Shown piece after piece: positions 12,605-25,645 of a stretch of 64,000 nt of DNA; the first letter of the stretch is position 1, and the number at the start of each line of letters is the position of its first letter. The notes beneath the pieces were generated by a model. The model made no database searches, was not told the DNA's origin, and worked only from the letters and a program-made list of their open reading frames with translations. The DNA is from Candidula unifasciata (Eukaryota > Mollusca > Gastropoda > Stylommatophora > Geomitridae), in assembly GCA_905116865.2 (NCBI GenBank), contig CAJHNH020001100.1, forward strand, positions 1 to 64,000, given 5' to 3'. The translations under genes were made by a program, and so were the position numbers.

Positions 12605-13870
12605 AAAATTCTCGACATGTCCTCCCTCAAAGAGTGTCCAACTCTCATCATGTCCTCCCTCAAAGACTGTCCAACTCTCATCATGTCCTCCCTCAAAGAC
12701 TGTCCAACTCTCAACATGTCCTCCCTCAAAGACTGTCTAACTCTCGACATGTCCTCCCTCAAAGACTGTCTAACTCTCGACATGTCCTCCCTCAAAGAGT
12801 GTCCAACTCTCAACATGTCCTCCCTCAAAGACTGTCCAACTCTCGACATGTCCTCCCTCAAAGACTGTCCAACTCTCGACATGTCCTCCCTCAAAGAGTG
12901 TCCAACTCTCATCATGTCCTCCCTCAAAGACTGTCCAACTCTCATCATGTCCTCCCTCAAAGACTGTCCAACTCTCATCATGTCCTCCCTCAAAAACTGT
13001 CCAACTCTTATCATGTCCTCCCTCAAAGACTGTCCAACTCTCAACATGTCCTCCCTCAAAGACTGTCCAACTCTCGACATGTCCTCCCTCAAAGACTGTC
13101 CAACTCTCGACATGTCCTCCCTCAAAGAGTGTCCAACTCTCAACATGTCCTCCCTCAAAGACTGTCCAACTCTCGACATGTCTCCCCTCAAAGACTGTCC
13201 AACTCTCAACATGTCCTTCCTCAATGACTGTCTAACTCTCGACATGTCCTCCCTCAAAGACTGACCAACTCTCAACATGTCCTCCCTCAAAGACTGTCCA
13301 ACTCTCGGCATGTCCTCCCTCAAAGACTGTCCAACTCTCGACATGTCCTTCCTCAAAGACTGTCAAACTCTCGACATGTCCTCCCTCAAAGACTGTCCAT
13401 ATCTTGACCATCCTCCCTCAGACAACTCTCAGCATGTCCTCCCTCAAAGACTGTCCAACTCTCGACATATCCTCCCTCAAAGACTGTCCAACTCTCGACA
13501 TATCCTCCCTCAAAGACTGTCCAACTCTTGACATGTCCTCCCGCAAAGACTGTCCAACTCTCGACATGTCCTTCCTCAAAAACTGTCCAACTCTTGACAT
13601 GTCCTTCCTTGAAGACTGTCCAACTTTCGGCATTCACTTCCTCAAAGACTGTCCAACTCTTGACATGTTCTCCCTCAAAGACTGTCCAACTCTCGACATG
13701 TCCTTCCTCAAAAAGTGTCCAACTCTCGACATGTCCTTCCTTGAAGACTGTCCAACTTTCGGCATTCACTTCCTCAAAGATTGTCCAACTTTCGACATGT
13801 CCATCCTCAAAGACTGTCCAACTTTTGACATGTCCTCCCTTGAAGACTCTCCAACTCTTGGCTTGTTTTC
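12605..13870. repeat. 33-bp minisatellite
   Basis: About 38 units of 33 bp keyed by ATGTCCTCCCTCAAAGAC and TGTCCAACTCTCGAC. Because 33 is divisible by 3, long ORFs run through it in several frames on both strands (for example an 11-residue MSSLKDCPTLD repeat on + and VGQSLRED on -). Units right of about 13540 are more divergent (TTCGGCATTCAC type). Confidence 0.97.
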
Positions 13871-14520
13871 ACAGAACATGACAATATGTGTTTCGAGTAT
13901 GTGACAAAGTTCTCTGTGTTACGTGTCACGGCCTGGATTATGTTAATAATTTAGGCGCGATCTTTGCGATTAGTGCGTAGTAAGTATTTGCATCCTGTTA
14001 CTTCAGTCACAGTAGGTGGACAAGCTTCTCTTACCGAACCTCCTATTTGGCGCTAGCACTAACAAGAATGCGGCAGTCGGACAATCCCTGGAGTCTATTT
14101 CAGTTCAGCTTTTGATACTCACTGGCCTGTGACGAATGAATACGGTGCTGGTGCTGATGTATTCACAAACGGAGATAATACAAATCTATTGTACAGGAAA
14201 GAAAAATCGGCCGTTTATGAATATTGCCGTGAAAATGGCAGGTAGTAACCAGAGACGTGTGCATGGGTGAACAGTTCTTTACGCCACAAGTGAGCGGCTA
14301 AGAACAAAACCACAGTCATCGCCCTAACAGCGGAAAAGCGGTACAGGATCAGCACAAACATACTGCCAGCAGTGGGTCCTGCAACTAACAATGTTCTTGT
14401 TCTTGTTCTATGAAGATAACAAACTGAAACCTAATCGTCGGAACCTGCCGTCGATGATTTAGAAACCATGTCACTTTTTTTGTCGTCACGCGAGGGATAA
14501 GATGCGCACAGAAAAAGGCT
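13871..14520. other. Unassigned spacer
   Basis: About 650 bp with no recognised gene or element and mixed composition. Confidence 0.5.
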
Positions 14521-17500
14521 TTCAGTACAGTGTCTTGTAAGTGCCTGGCTGACTGGATGTGTGTCTTCAGTACAGTGTCTTGTAAGTGCCTGGATGACTG
14601 GATGTGTGTCTTCAGTGTGTCTTGTTAGTGCCTGGATGACTGGGTGTGTGTCTTCAGTGTGTCTTGTAAGTGCCTGGCTGACAGGATGTGAATCTTCAGT
14701 ACAGTGTCTTGTTAGTGCCTGGCTGACTGGATGTGTGTCTTCAGTACAGTGTCTTGTAAGTGCCTGGCTGACTGGATGTGTGTCTTCAGTACAGTGTCTT
14801 GTAAGTGCCTGGCTGACTGCATGTATGTCTTCAGTGTGTCTTGTTAGTGCCTGGCTAACTGGATAAGTGTCTTCAGTACAGTGTCTTGTTAGTGCCTGGC
14901 TGACTGGATAAGTGTCTTCAGTACAGTGTCTCGTTAGTGCCTGGCTGACTGGATAAGTGTCTTCAGTACAGTGTTTTGTAAGTGCCTGGCTGACTGGATA
15001 AGTGTCTTCAGTACAGTGTCTTGTAAGTGCCTGGCTGACTGGATAAGTGTCTTCAGTGGAGTGTTTTGTAAGTGCCTGGCTGACTGGATAAGTGTCTTCA
15101 GTACAGTGTCTTGTTAGTGCCTGGCTGACTGGATAAGTGTCTTCAGTACAGTGTCTTGTAAGTGCCTGGCTGACTGGATAAGTGTCTTCAGGACAATGTC
15201 TTGTAAGTGCCTGGATGACTGGATAAGTGTCTTCAGGACAGTGCCTTGTTAGTGCCTGGCTGACTGGATGTATGTCTTCATTACAATGTCTTGTTAGTGC
15301 CTGGATGACTGGATGTATGTCTTCAGGACAGTGTCTTGTTAGTGCCTGGTTGACTGGATGTATGTCTTCAGTACAGTGTCAGTAAGTGGCCCAGGTGACT
15401 GGATGTATGTCTTCAGTACAGTGTCAGTTAGTGGACAAGGTGACTGGATGTATGTATTCAGTACAGTGTCCGTTAGTTACCCAGGTGATTGGATGTATGT
15501 CTTCAGTACAGTGTCAGTTAGTTGCCCAGGTGACTGGATGTCTGTCTTCAGTATAGTATCAGTAAGTGGCCCAGGTGACTGGATGTATGTATTCAGTACA
15601 GTGTCCGTTAGTTGCCCAGGTGATTGGATGTATGTATTCAGTACAGTGTCCGATAGTTGCCCAGGTGACTGGATGTATGTATTCAGTACAGTGTCAGTTA
15701 GTTGCCCAGGTGATTGGATGTATGTCTTCAGTACAGTGTCCGTAAGTGGCCCAGGTGACTGGATGTATGTATTCAGTACAGTGTCAGTTAGTGGCCCAGG
15801 TGATTGGATGTATGTCTTCAGTACAGTGTCAGTAAGTGGCCCAGGTGATTGGATGTATGTCTTCAGTACAGTGTCAGTTAGTGGCCCAGGTGATTGGATG
15901 TATGTCTTCAGTACAGTGTCAGTTAGTGGCCCAGGTGATTGGATGTATGTCTTCAGTACAGTGTGAGTTAGTGGCCCAGGTGACTGGATGTATGTCTTCA
16001 GTACAGTGTCAGTTAGTGGCCCAGGTGACTGGATGTATGTCTTTCGTACAGTGTCAGTTAGTGGCCCAGGTGACTGGATGTATGTCTTCAGTACAGTGTC
16101 AGTTGGTGGCCCAGGTGACTGGATGTATGTATTCAGTACAGTGTCAGTTAGTGGCCCAGGTGACTGGATGTATGTCTTTAGTACAGTGTCAGTTAGTGGC
16201 CCAGGTGATTGGATGTATGTCTTCAGTACAGTGTCAGTTAGTTGCCCAGGTGATTGGATGTACGTCTTCAGTACAGTGTCAGTTAGTGGCCCAGGTGATT
16301 GGATGTATGTCTTCAGTACAGTGTCAGTTAGTTGCCCAGGTGATTGGATGTATGTCTTCAGTACAGTGTCAGTTAGTGGCCCAGGTGACTGGATGTATGT
16401 CTTCAGTACAGTGTCAGTTAATGGCCCAGGTGACTGGATGTATGTCTTTAGTACAGTGTCAGTTAGTGGCCCAGGTGATTGGATGTATGTCTTCAGTACA
16501 GTGTCAGTTAGTGGCCCAGGTGATTGGATGTATGTCTTCAGTACAGTGTCAGTTAGTGGCCCAGGTGACTGGATGTATGTCTTCAGTACAGTGTCAGTTA
16601 GTGGCCCAGGTGACTGGATATATGTCTTCAGTACAGTGTCAGTTAGTTGCCCAGGTGATTGGATGTATGTATTCAGTACAGTGTCAGTTAGTGGCCCAGG
16701 TGACTGGATGTATGTCTTCAGTACAGTGTCAGTAAGTGGCCCAGGTGACTAGATGTATGTATTCAGTACAGTGTCAGTTAGTTGCATAGGTGACTGGATG
16801 TATGTCTTTAGTACAGTGTCAGTTAGTTGCCCAGGTGATTGGATGTATGTATTCAGTACAGTGTCAGTAAGTGGCCCAGGTGACTGGATGTATGTATTCA
16901 GTACAGTGTCAGTTAGTGGCCCAGGTGATTGGATGTATGTCTTCAGTACAGTGTCAGTTAGTGGCCCAGGTGACTGGATGTATGTCTTCAGTACAGTGTC
17001 AGTAAGTGGCCCAGGTGACTGGATGTATGTATTCAGTACAGTGTCAGTTAGTGGCCCAGGTGATTGGATGTATTCAGTACAGTGTCTGTTAGTGGCCCAG
17101 GTGATTGGATGTATGTATTCAGTACAGTGTCAGTTAGTGGCCCAGGTGATTGGATGTATTCAGTACAGTGTCCGTTAGTGGCCCAGGTGATTGGATGTAT
17201 GTATTCAGTACAGTGTCAGTTAGTGGCCCAGGTGACTGGATGTATGTCTTCAGTACAGTGTCAGTAAGTGGCCCAGGTGACTAGATGTATGTATTCAGTA
17301 CAGTGTCAGTTAGTTGCATAGGTGACTGGATGTATGTCTTTAGTACAGTGTCAGTTAGTTGCCCAGGTGATTGGATGTATGTATTCAGTACAGTGTCAGT
17401 AAGTGGCCCAGGTGACTGGATGTATGTATTCAGTACAGTGTCAGTTAGTGGCCCAGGTGATTGGATGTATGTCTTCAGTACAGTGTCAGTTAGTGGCCCA

Positions 17501-18520
17501 GGTGATTGGATGTATGTCTTTAGTGCAGTGTCAGTAAGTGGCCCAGGTGACTGGATGTATGTATTCAGTACAGTGTCAGTTAGTGGCCCAGGTGATTGGA
17601 TGTATTCAGTACAGTGTCTTTTAGTGGCCCAGGTGATTGGATGTATGTATTCAGTACAGTGTCCGTTAGTGGCCCAGGTGATTGGATGTATGTCTTCAGT
17701 ACAGTGTCAGTTAGTGGCCCAGGTGATTAAATGTATGTCTTCAGTACAGTGTCTTTTAGTGGCCCAGGTGATTGGATGTATGTATTCAGTACAGTGTCAG
17801 TTAGTTGCCCAGGTGACTGGATGTATGTCTTCAGTACAGTGTCAATTAGTTGCCCAGGTGACTGGATGTATGTCTTCAGTACAGTGTCAGTTAGTGGCCC
17901 AGGTGATTGGATGTATGTATTCAGTACAGTGTCAGTTAGTTGCCCAGGTGACTGGATGTATGTATTCAGTACAGTGTCAGTTAGTGGCCCAGGTGACTGG
18001 ATGTATGTATTCAGTACAGTGTCAGTAAGTTGCCTAGGTGATTGGATGTATGTCTTTAGTACAGTGTCAGTTAGTGACCCAGGTGATTGGATGTATGTAT
18101 TTAGTACAGTGTCAGGAAGTGGCCCAGGTGATTGGATGTATGTCTTCAGTACAGTGTCAGTTAGTGGCCCAGGTGACTGGATGTATGTATTTAGTACAGT
18201 GTCAGTTAGTTGCCCAGGTGATTGGATGTATGTATTCAGTACAGTGTCTTTTAGTGGCCCAGGTGACTGGATGTATGTCTTCAGTACAGTGTCAGTTAGT
18301 TGCCCAGGTGATTGGATGTATGTCTTCAGTACAGTGTCTTTTAGTGTCCCAGGTGATTGGATGTATGTATTCAGTACAGTGTCTTTTAGTGGCCCAGGTG
18401 ACTGGATGTATGTCTTCAGTACAGTGTCAGTTAGTTGCCCAGGTGATTGGATGTATGTCTTCAGTACAGTGTCGTATTTGTGGCCTGGGTAATTTGATGT
18501 ATGTCTTGAGTACACTGTCG
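14521..18520. repeat. 45-bp minisatellite, two successive subfamilies
   Basis: About 89 units of 45 bp. Units from 14521 to about 15350 are of the CTTGTTAGTGCCTGGCTGAC type, first ending GGATGTGTGTC and later GGATAAGTGTC. From about 15360 on they are of the CAGTTAGTGGCCCAGGTGA type ending GGATGTATGTC. All share TTCAGTACAGTGTC. Some units near 17070-17180 and 17600-17650 are shortened. The ORFs of up to 299 codons are repeat artefacts (45 is a multiple of 3). Confidence 0.97.
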
Positions 18521-21340
18521 TTTACTGGCCTCGAGGTACAAGGGAATGCCGCAGGTGGAAATAATACTACCTCAGATTGCTGTGGGCAGCTAGAAATAAA
18601 GGTACCTCGGATTGTCTGTGGACAGCCTTAAAAAAAAAGGTACCTTGGGTACCTCAGATTGTCTGTGGCCAGTCCTAATTAAATGAATCTCAGGTACCTC
18701 AAATTGCCTGTAGGCAGCCCTAAATAAATGTACCTCGGGTATCTCAGACTGACTGTGGCCAGCTCAGAAAGAAGGTGCCTTAGATTGTCTGTAGACAGCC
18801 CTAAATAAATGTACCTCAGGTGCCTCAGATTGTGGCCAGCCCTAAATAAATGTACCTCAGGTGCCTCAGATTGTCTGTGCACAGCCCTAAATAAATGTTC
18901 CTCAGGTACCTCAGATTGTCTGTGGTCAGCCCTAAATTATTGTACCTCAGGTACCTCAGATTGTGGCCAGCCCTAAATATAGGTACCTCAGGTACGTCAG
19001 ACTGTCTGTAGACAGCCCTAAATAAATGTACCTCGGGTACCTCAGATTGTCTGTGGACAGCCCTAAATAAATGTACCTCGGGTACCTCAGATTGTCTGTG
19101 GACAGCCCTAAATTATTGTACCTCAGGTACCTCAGATTGTCTGTGGACAGCCCTAAATATAGGTACCTCGGGTACCTCAGATTGTCTGTAGAGAGCCCTA
19201 AGTAAATGTACCTCAGGTACCTCAGATTGTCTGTAGACAGCCCTAAATATAGGTACTATTAGGTACCTCGGGTACCTCAGATTGTCTGTGGACAGCCCTA
19301 AATTATTGTACCTCAAGTACCTCAGATTGTGGTCAGCTGGAAATTAAGGTACCTCAGATTGTCTGTAGACAGCCCTAAATAAATGTACCTTGGGTACCTC
19401 AGACTGTCTGTAGAGAGCCCTAAGTAAATGTACCTCAGGTACCTCAGATTGTCTGTAGACAGCCCTAAATATAGGTACTATTAGGTACCTCGGGTACCTC
19501 AGATTGTCTGTGGACAGCCCTAAATTATTGTACCTCAAGTACCTCAGATTGTGGTCAGCTGGAAATTAAGGTACCTCAGATTGTCTGTAGAGAGCCCTAA
19601 ATAAATGTACCTCGGGTACCTCAGATTGTCTGTAGACAGCCCTAAATAAATGTACCTCGGGTACCTCAGACTGTCTGTAGACAGCCCTAAATAAATGTAC
19701 CTCGGGTACCTCAGATTGTCTGTAGACAGCCCTAAAAAAATGTACCTCGGGTACCTCAGACTGTCTGTAGACAGCCCTAAATAAATGTACCTCGGGTACC
19801 TCAGACTGTCTGTAGACAGTCCTAAATAAAGGTACCTCGGGTACCTCAGATTGTCTGTAGACAGCCCTAAATAAATGTACCTCGGGTACCTCAGATTGTC
19901 TGTAGACAGCCCTAAATAAATGTACCTCGGGTACCTCAGACTGTCTGTAGACAGTCCTAAATAAAGGTACATCGGGTACCTCAGATTGTCTGTAGACAGC
20001 CCTAAATAAATGTACCTCGGGTACCTCAGATTGTCTGTAGACAGTCCTAAATAAATGTACCTAGGGTACCTCAGACTGTCTGTAGACAGTCCTAAATAAA
20101 TGTACCTCGGGTACCTCAGATTGTCTGTAGACAGTCCTAAATAAATGTACCTCGGGTACCTCAGACTGTCTGTAGACAGTCCTAAATAAAGGTACATCGG
20201 GTACCTCAGATTGTCTGTAGACAGCCCTAAATAAATGTACCTCGGGTAACTCAGATTGTCTGTAGACAGCCCTAAATAAATGTACCTCGGGTACCTCAGA
20301 CTGTCTGTAGACAGCCCTAAATAAATGTACATCGGGTACCTCAGATTGTCTGTAGACAGCCCTAAATAAATGTACCTCGGGTACCTCAGATTGTCTGTAG
20401 ACAGCCCTAAATAAATGTACCTCGGGTACCTCAGACTGTCTGTAGACAGCCCTAAATAAATGTACCTCGGGTACCTCAGATTGTCTGTAGACAGCCCTAA
20501 AAAAATGTACCTCGGGTACCTCAGACTGTCTGTAGACAGCCCTAAATAAATGTACCTCGGGTACCTCAGACTGTCTGTAGACAGTCCTAAATAAAGGTAC
20601 CTCGGGTACCTCAGATTGTCTGTAGACAGCCCTAAATAAATGTACCTCGGGTACCTCAGATTGTCTGTAGACAGCCCTAAATAAATGTACCTCGGGTACC
20701 TCAGACTGTCTGTAGACAGTCCTAAATAAAGGTACATCGGGTACCTCAGATTGTCTGTAGACAGCCCTAAATAAATGTACCTCGGGTACCTCAGATTGTC
20801 TGTAGACAGTCCTAAATAAATGTACCTAGGGTACCTCAGACTGTCTGTAGACAGTCCTAAATAAATGTACCTCGGGTACCTCAGATTGTCTGTAGACAGT
20901 CCTAAATAAATGTACCTCGGGTACCTCAGACTGTCTGTAGACAGTCCTAAATAAAGGTACATCGGGTACCTCAGATTGTCTGTAGACAGCCCTAAATAAA
21001 TGTACCTCGGGTAACTCAGTTTGTCTGTAGACAGCCCTAAATAAATGTACCTCGGGTACCTCAGACTGTCTGTAGACAGCCCTAAATAAATGTACATCGG
21101 GTACCTCAGATTGTCTGTAGACAGCCCTAAATAAATGTACCTCGGGTACCTCGGATTGTCTGTAGACAGCCCTAAATAAATGTACCTCGGGTAACTCAGA
21201 TTGTCTGTAGACAGCCCTAAATAAATGTACCTCGGGTACCTCAGACTGACTGTGTTCAACTCAGAACGATGGTACCTCAGATTGTCTGTGGGCATCTGGA
21301 AATAAAGGTACCTCAGATTGTCAGTGGACAGCCTCAAATA
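18521..21340. repeat. Second 45-bp minisatellite, unrelated sequence
   Basis: About 62 units of 45 bp keyed by GGTACCTCAGATTGTCTGTA, GACAGCCCTAAATAAATGTA and CCTCG. The left third is heterogeneous; 19,580-21,240 is very regular. Each unit has a GGTACC palindrome and an inverted repeat around TGTCTGTAGACA. A 597-codon minus-strand ORF (19544-21337) is a 15-residue tandem translation, not a gene. Confidence 0.97.
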
Positions 21341-21734
21341 AAGGTACTTAGGTCATAAGTGACAAGATAGCAGTGTCATGCAAGCAATGTTAAACGAATA
21401 GGTATTTTTGCCAAGCCAGCTTTAAACTTGATCAGCCATGAAAGACTCTTATCACTTTCCTACCTACATAAAACCGGTGTCATATATTTCTAGTAATAAC
21501 TTCATAGAGAGCAGTTTCTGGAGACAATGTTATCAGAAAGCCCAAGTGGGGCTTTCTCCAGGGCCCAATTCTCATGTCTGGGCTTTAGTCAACATTGGCT
21601 AACTCATCTGACTGTTGAAGTTAGCGCTGATCCCTTGACTCCAAGATAAGACTGTTGTTAGCGATCAAACTGTCACCACGGGTGACATCATTCAGTTACT
21701 GCTTACCATTAAATTTCAACATCTACAGAGTTTC
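21341..21734. other. Unassigned spacer
   Basis: Single-copy-looking sequence; no gene or element recognised. Confidence 0.5.
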
Positions 21735-22850
21735 AGCGTTGAAGAACTGTGGAGAATTGAGAGTAGTGATGTAAAATGTTGAAGAACTGTGGAGAGTTGA
21801 GAGTGGTGATGTAAAATGTTGAAGAACTGTGGAGAATTGAGAGTGGTGATATAAAATGTTGTAGAACTGTAGAGAATTGAGAGTGGGGATGTAAAATGTT
21901 GTAGAATTGTACAGAATTGAGATTGGTGCTGTAAAATGTTGTAGAACTGTGGAGAGTTGAGAGTGGTGATGTAAAATGTTGTAGAACTGTGGAGAGTTGA
22001 GAGTGGTGATGTAAACTGTTGTAGAACTGTAGAGAATTGAGAGTGGTGATGTAAACTGTTATAGAACTGTAGAGAACTGAGAGTGGGGATGTAAAATGTT
22101 GTAGAACTGTAGAGAATTGAGAGTGGTGATGTAAAATGTTGTAGAATTGTAGAGAATTGAGAGTGGTGATGTAAAATGATGTAGAACTGTAGAGAATTGA
22201 GAGTGGTGATGTAAAATGTTGTAGAATTGTGGAGAATTGAGAGTGGTGATGTAAAATGTTGTAGAACTGTGGAGAATTGAGAGTGGTGATGTAAAATGTT
22301 GTAGAACTGTGGAGAGTTGAGAGTGGTGATGTAAAATGTTGTAGAATTGTAGAGAATTGAGAGTGGTGATGTTAAATGTTGTAGAATTGTAGAGAATTGA
22401 GATTGGTGATGTAAAATGTTGTAGAATTGTAGAGAATTGAGAGTGGTTATGTAACATTTTGTAGAATTGTTGATGGATGAGAGTGGTGATGTAACATTTT
22501 GTAGAATTGTTGAAGGATGAGAGTGGTGATGTAAAATGTTTTAAAATTTTTGAGGGGTGAGTGGTGATATAAAATGTTGTAGAATCGTTGAAGGATGAGA
22601 GTGGTGATGTAAAATGTTGTAGAATCGTTGAAGGATGAGAGCGGTGATGTAACATGTTGTAGAATTGTTGAAGGATGAGAGTGGTGGTGTAAAATGTTGT
22701 AGAATTGTTAAGGGGTGAACGGTGATGTAAAATGTAGAATTGTTGAGGGGATAACGGTGATGTAAAATGTTGTAGAATAGTTGAGGGGAGAAAGGTGATG
22801 TAAAATGTTGTAGAATTGTCGAGGGGTGAGCGGTGATGTAAAATGTATGT
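21735..22850. repeat. 40-bp minisatellite
   Basis: About 28 units of 40 bp keyed by TTGAGAGTGGTGATGTAAAA and TGTTGTAGAACTGT. Units right of about 22450 diverge to the GTTGAAGGATGAGAG and GTTGAGGGG types. A 265-codon minus ORF across it is an artefact. Confidence 0.95.
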
Positions 22851-23620
22851 GAGCAAGTGTGTACGTATGTATGTTTGTCTTTGTCTTCTTGACCTTCAAT
22901 AACAACGAACTGAACCGGCTGCAGGGTCCTGTTACGCGCTGTGTGATAACTACAGGCAGCATCACTTGTTTAACCATTAATCTGTGATGTTCCCGGCGTT
23001 GATAATTGTGATAGCCTTTCACACAGTAGCACTCGGTTCTGCCACCTGGCCTGGAGATACTGTCACGTCGCTGGCAAGTCCTTACCAACCTGCCAGCTTA
23101 GGTTGCGCTTTCAAATATGCATTTAGTAAATGTTACATTTCATATTTCAAACTTACACAAACTTTTCCGCAGCGACCATTCGATTGTAACATTGTACTTT
23201 CTTATTTGTTGCGTTTTGATTTGGGAGAGTGTAATAGTGTGTGAAGGGACAGAGTGGTATGTGAGTACTTTATATGAGTTCACGGGGATTGGTGTCACCA
23301 CTGGCCCGAGTATTGAGGGAAAGAGAATGTTGACCAGTGAAAATGTATTATCAGGAACGAGGCGTGCACGCGCAAGAAAGTAGACGCGTGGGTTTACTGT
23401 GTGGGGGCTGACAAGCATGGATAACGAGAAGAGCAGAGAAAGACTTAATTACGTGACAGCGTGATTCTCATGTAGCATCAGCCATCCACATAAGTGTTAG
23501 TCTCGAAAACGCTACATGAGCATGATTCCCGAGAACACCCACACGAGCATGCCTCTCGTGTAAACATCAGCCACCCACAGGAGTTTGGCAGAGATAAATT
23601 GGACTGAGTAGTCAGAGTCC
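22851..23620. other. Unassigned spacer
   Basis: No recognised gene. A short + ORF from 22984 starts with a hydrophobic stretch (FPALIIVIAFHTVAL) but has no family features and no splice context that I can argue for. Confidence 0.4.
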
Positions 23621-23623
23621 GAG

Positions 23624-23625
<2 letters not shown>

Positions 23626-23696
<71 letters not shown>

Positions 23697-24292
23697 AAGT
23701 CAGGGTCAGTGATTATCTCTCTCGAGTATAACAGACAAGAATACCGTACAACTATCAGGCATTAAGGTCTGAGTAAGGGTTGAGGTTGCAGTACTGGTCG
23801 AAGGTATAGTCCCGCTGGCGAAGTAAGTCCAGGGGGACGGGATGCTCCAATAGTAACTGTTCTGAGTGACGGCGCAAGGAGACGTAGGGTCACTACGGAA
23901 ACAGGACAGTGGGGATGCCGACGAGAGCTGTGTGCTAGAGGAGACTTGTATTAGAAGACCTGTCGGTCATCGGAGTCCTTCGACAGGCTGACGTGCTGTG
24001 AGGGAAGTTCGTCTCCAGTCAGCCGTGGTTGTCTGCGGAAGTAAGGCTAACGTGCTGTGAGGGAAGTTCGTCTCCAGTCAGCCGTGGTTGTCTGCGAAAG
24101 TAAGGCTGACGTTCTGTGTGCCTTTAGAGAACGGCAAGGAAAGTCCGTCTCCAGACAGCCGTGGTTGTCTGCTGAAATAATATTAAGTCCAGTGGATAGG
24201 AGGATTCGTCCTGTTTGGCTGTACGGCGTGCCCAGAGTTGGGGGACGCTGTAGGCCTTTGGAGCTGTAGTGGTCAGGGAGAGGTCGCTACAA

Positions 24293-24341
<49 letters not shown>

Positions 24342-24541
24342 AAGAGAGAGAGCGAGTGAGGACTAAATGGACTATGTGCGAATATCAATTGGGATCAATG
24401 TCTACGTCTCTGCAGTTTTGTTGATATGAGGGCTTATGTATACCCTCTTGTGTTCTGTCGAATAAATATGCTATGTGACGGAACTACTGTCGTCGAGTCG
24501 TGCTTCGAGTGAGAGGGAGCGAAAGTTGTACCTGCTGGACA
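23626..24541 (+). mobile_element. Candidate LTR 3' portion with GA microsatellites
   Basis: The block ends GGACA at 24541 and is followed at once by TTTGGTAGTGGG, resembling the LTR-end plus primer-site junction of Ty3/gypsy-type elements. AATAAA lies 75-80 bp before that end (24461-24466). Upstream are direct repeats of 59 bp (23987-24045 and 24046-24104, with a diverged third from 24105), plus (GA)n tracts at about 23626-23694 and 24296-24340. I could not find a matching TG start or any internal coding region after 24541, so this is a weak call: a solo or truncated LTR. Confidence 0.4.
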
Positions 24542-24899
24542 TTTGGTAGTGGGCTGATTAGTGTGTCACTCAGATAGCACACAGCATGATTTCAAATATT
24601 TTCACAGCGATTGTTTAATTGTACATTTACGATGTTTGGCTTCAGCTGGGCATTTGGGCAGCTGTTACAATCACACGCGCGCACACACAGACACACACAC
24701 ACACACACGCACGTACGCCAACACTACAAACCGAGAAACTTGCACACAATGTCGGAAACCGCTGAAAGCTGTCCTGCACTAAACTGATAATGTATTTACA
24801 GGAATTTGGATATTCCACATCGTTGATCTGATTGAGGTTCATGAAGTGGGACGGTGCTCACTAACCGTGTCTTCCTGTTTCTTTTTTTTTTTTTTTTTG

Positions 24900-25376
24900 T
24901 CAGTCTTATTGCTTTGTTCAGATATTCAAAGACTCTAGCAGACGTATACTGAAGCAAAGACGTCTGCGCTGGCTGTCTCCCGCATGGAGGATGGTCGTAT
25001 TCCAAAAGATCCCCTATATGGTGAATTGGTAACTGGGAATAGACCTACAGAAAGGCCAAAGCTGCGCTAGAAAGATTATGCAAACGTGACCTAATAGATA
25101 CCAACATAGGCACAGAGACATGGGAAAAATCAGCTGCAGATCGACTACTATGGAGACAGAAAGTGAAAGACGGACTGTCACATTTTGAAAGAAACCGAAC
25201 ACAACGAGCTGTGAAGAGGAAACACCGGAGAGTAAAACTGCCTCACAACGAGGGAGTATCTGCTTTTGTGTGTATCCTGTGTGGCAAAGACTGCCATTCC
25301 CGCATCTTACTTTACAGTCACAGCAGATGCTGTTCCCAAAGCCAGCGGCACATCTCCATAGTCACCCGGGACTGAC
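24900..25376 (+). pseudogene. LINE 3'-end fragment with C-terminal zinc motif
   Basis: Translated scraps in changing frames give LKQRRLRWL (about 24950), MEDGRIPKDPLYGELVTG (about 24983-25037), then VKDGLSHFERNRTQRAVKRK (25163 on) and CILCGKDCHSRILLYSHSRC near 25275-25335, the C-x2-C...H-x3-C type finger that closes one widespread LINE family. The fragment at 57146-58222 ends in the same way (CGICGKDCHF). A poly-T run precedes it. Frameshifts mark it as dead and strongly 5'-truncated. Confidence 0.85.
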
Positions 25377-25519
25377 GGATGCCATTATCATTTTTATTAT
25401 TGCTTTGTTCACTTTCTACTGCATTCACATATTTATAGGTAACCCACATATAGTCCTCTTCTGCCTCGTTCACTCAATCCCCATCTGTCCTTCAGTCTTT
25501 CTCTATCTGTTCTTTCTTT

Positions 25520-25645
25520 TTCACACACACACACACATACAAACACTATCTCTCATATAACACACACACATACAAACACTATCTCTCATATAATACACAC
25601 ACACACAAACACTATCTCTCATATAACACACACATACACACGCGT
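25520..25645. repeat. CA-rich tandem repeat
   Basis: About four copies of a unit of roughly 32 bp containing (CA)n, ACAAACACTATCTC and TCATATAA. A separate (CA)n tract lies at about 24677-24710. Confidence 0.85.

Noticed and set aside
12565..13904. Long ORFs in several frames on both strands with 11-residue repeats
   Set aside because: A 33-bp period gives open frames on both strands at once, the mark of a non-coding tandem repeat.
15358..18515. ORFs of 200-299 codons (SVSGPGDWMYVFSTV and other frames, plus a minus-strand one)
   Set aside because: Translation of the 45-bp array in overlapping frames on both strands; no conserved flanking domain.
19580..21240. Possible covariation in the hairpin arms of the 45-bp unit (GACTGTCT...AGACAGTC)
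   Set aside because: The T/C changes in the left arm and the C/T changes in the right arm occur in all combinations, so pairing is not being maintained.
19544..21337. 597-codon minus-strand ORF with a 15-residue repeat (LRYPRYIYLGLSTDN)
   Set aside because: The 45-bp period is divisible by 3, so any stop-free unit gives a long ORF. There is no start context, no non-repeat domain, and the ORF begins and ends at the array edges.
22984..23244. Small ORF with a signal-peptide-like start
   Set aside because: Under 90 codons, no homology recognised, overlapping ORFs on the other strand, and no splice or polyadenylation support.
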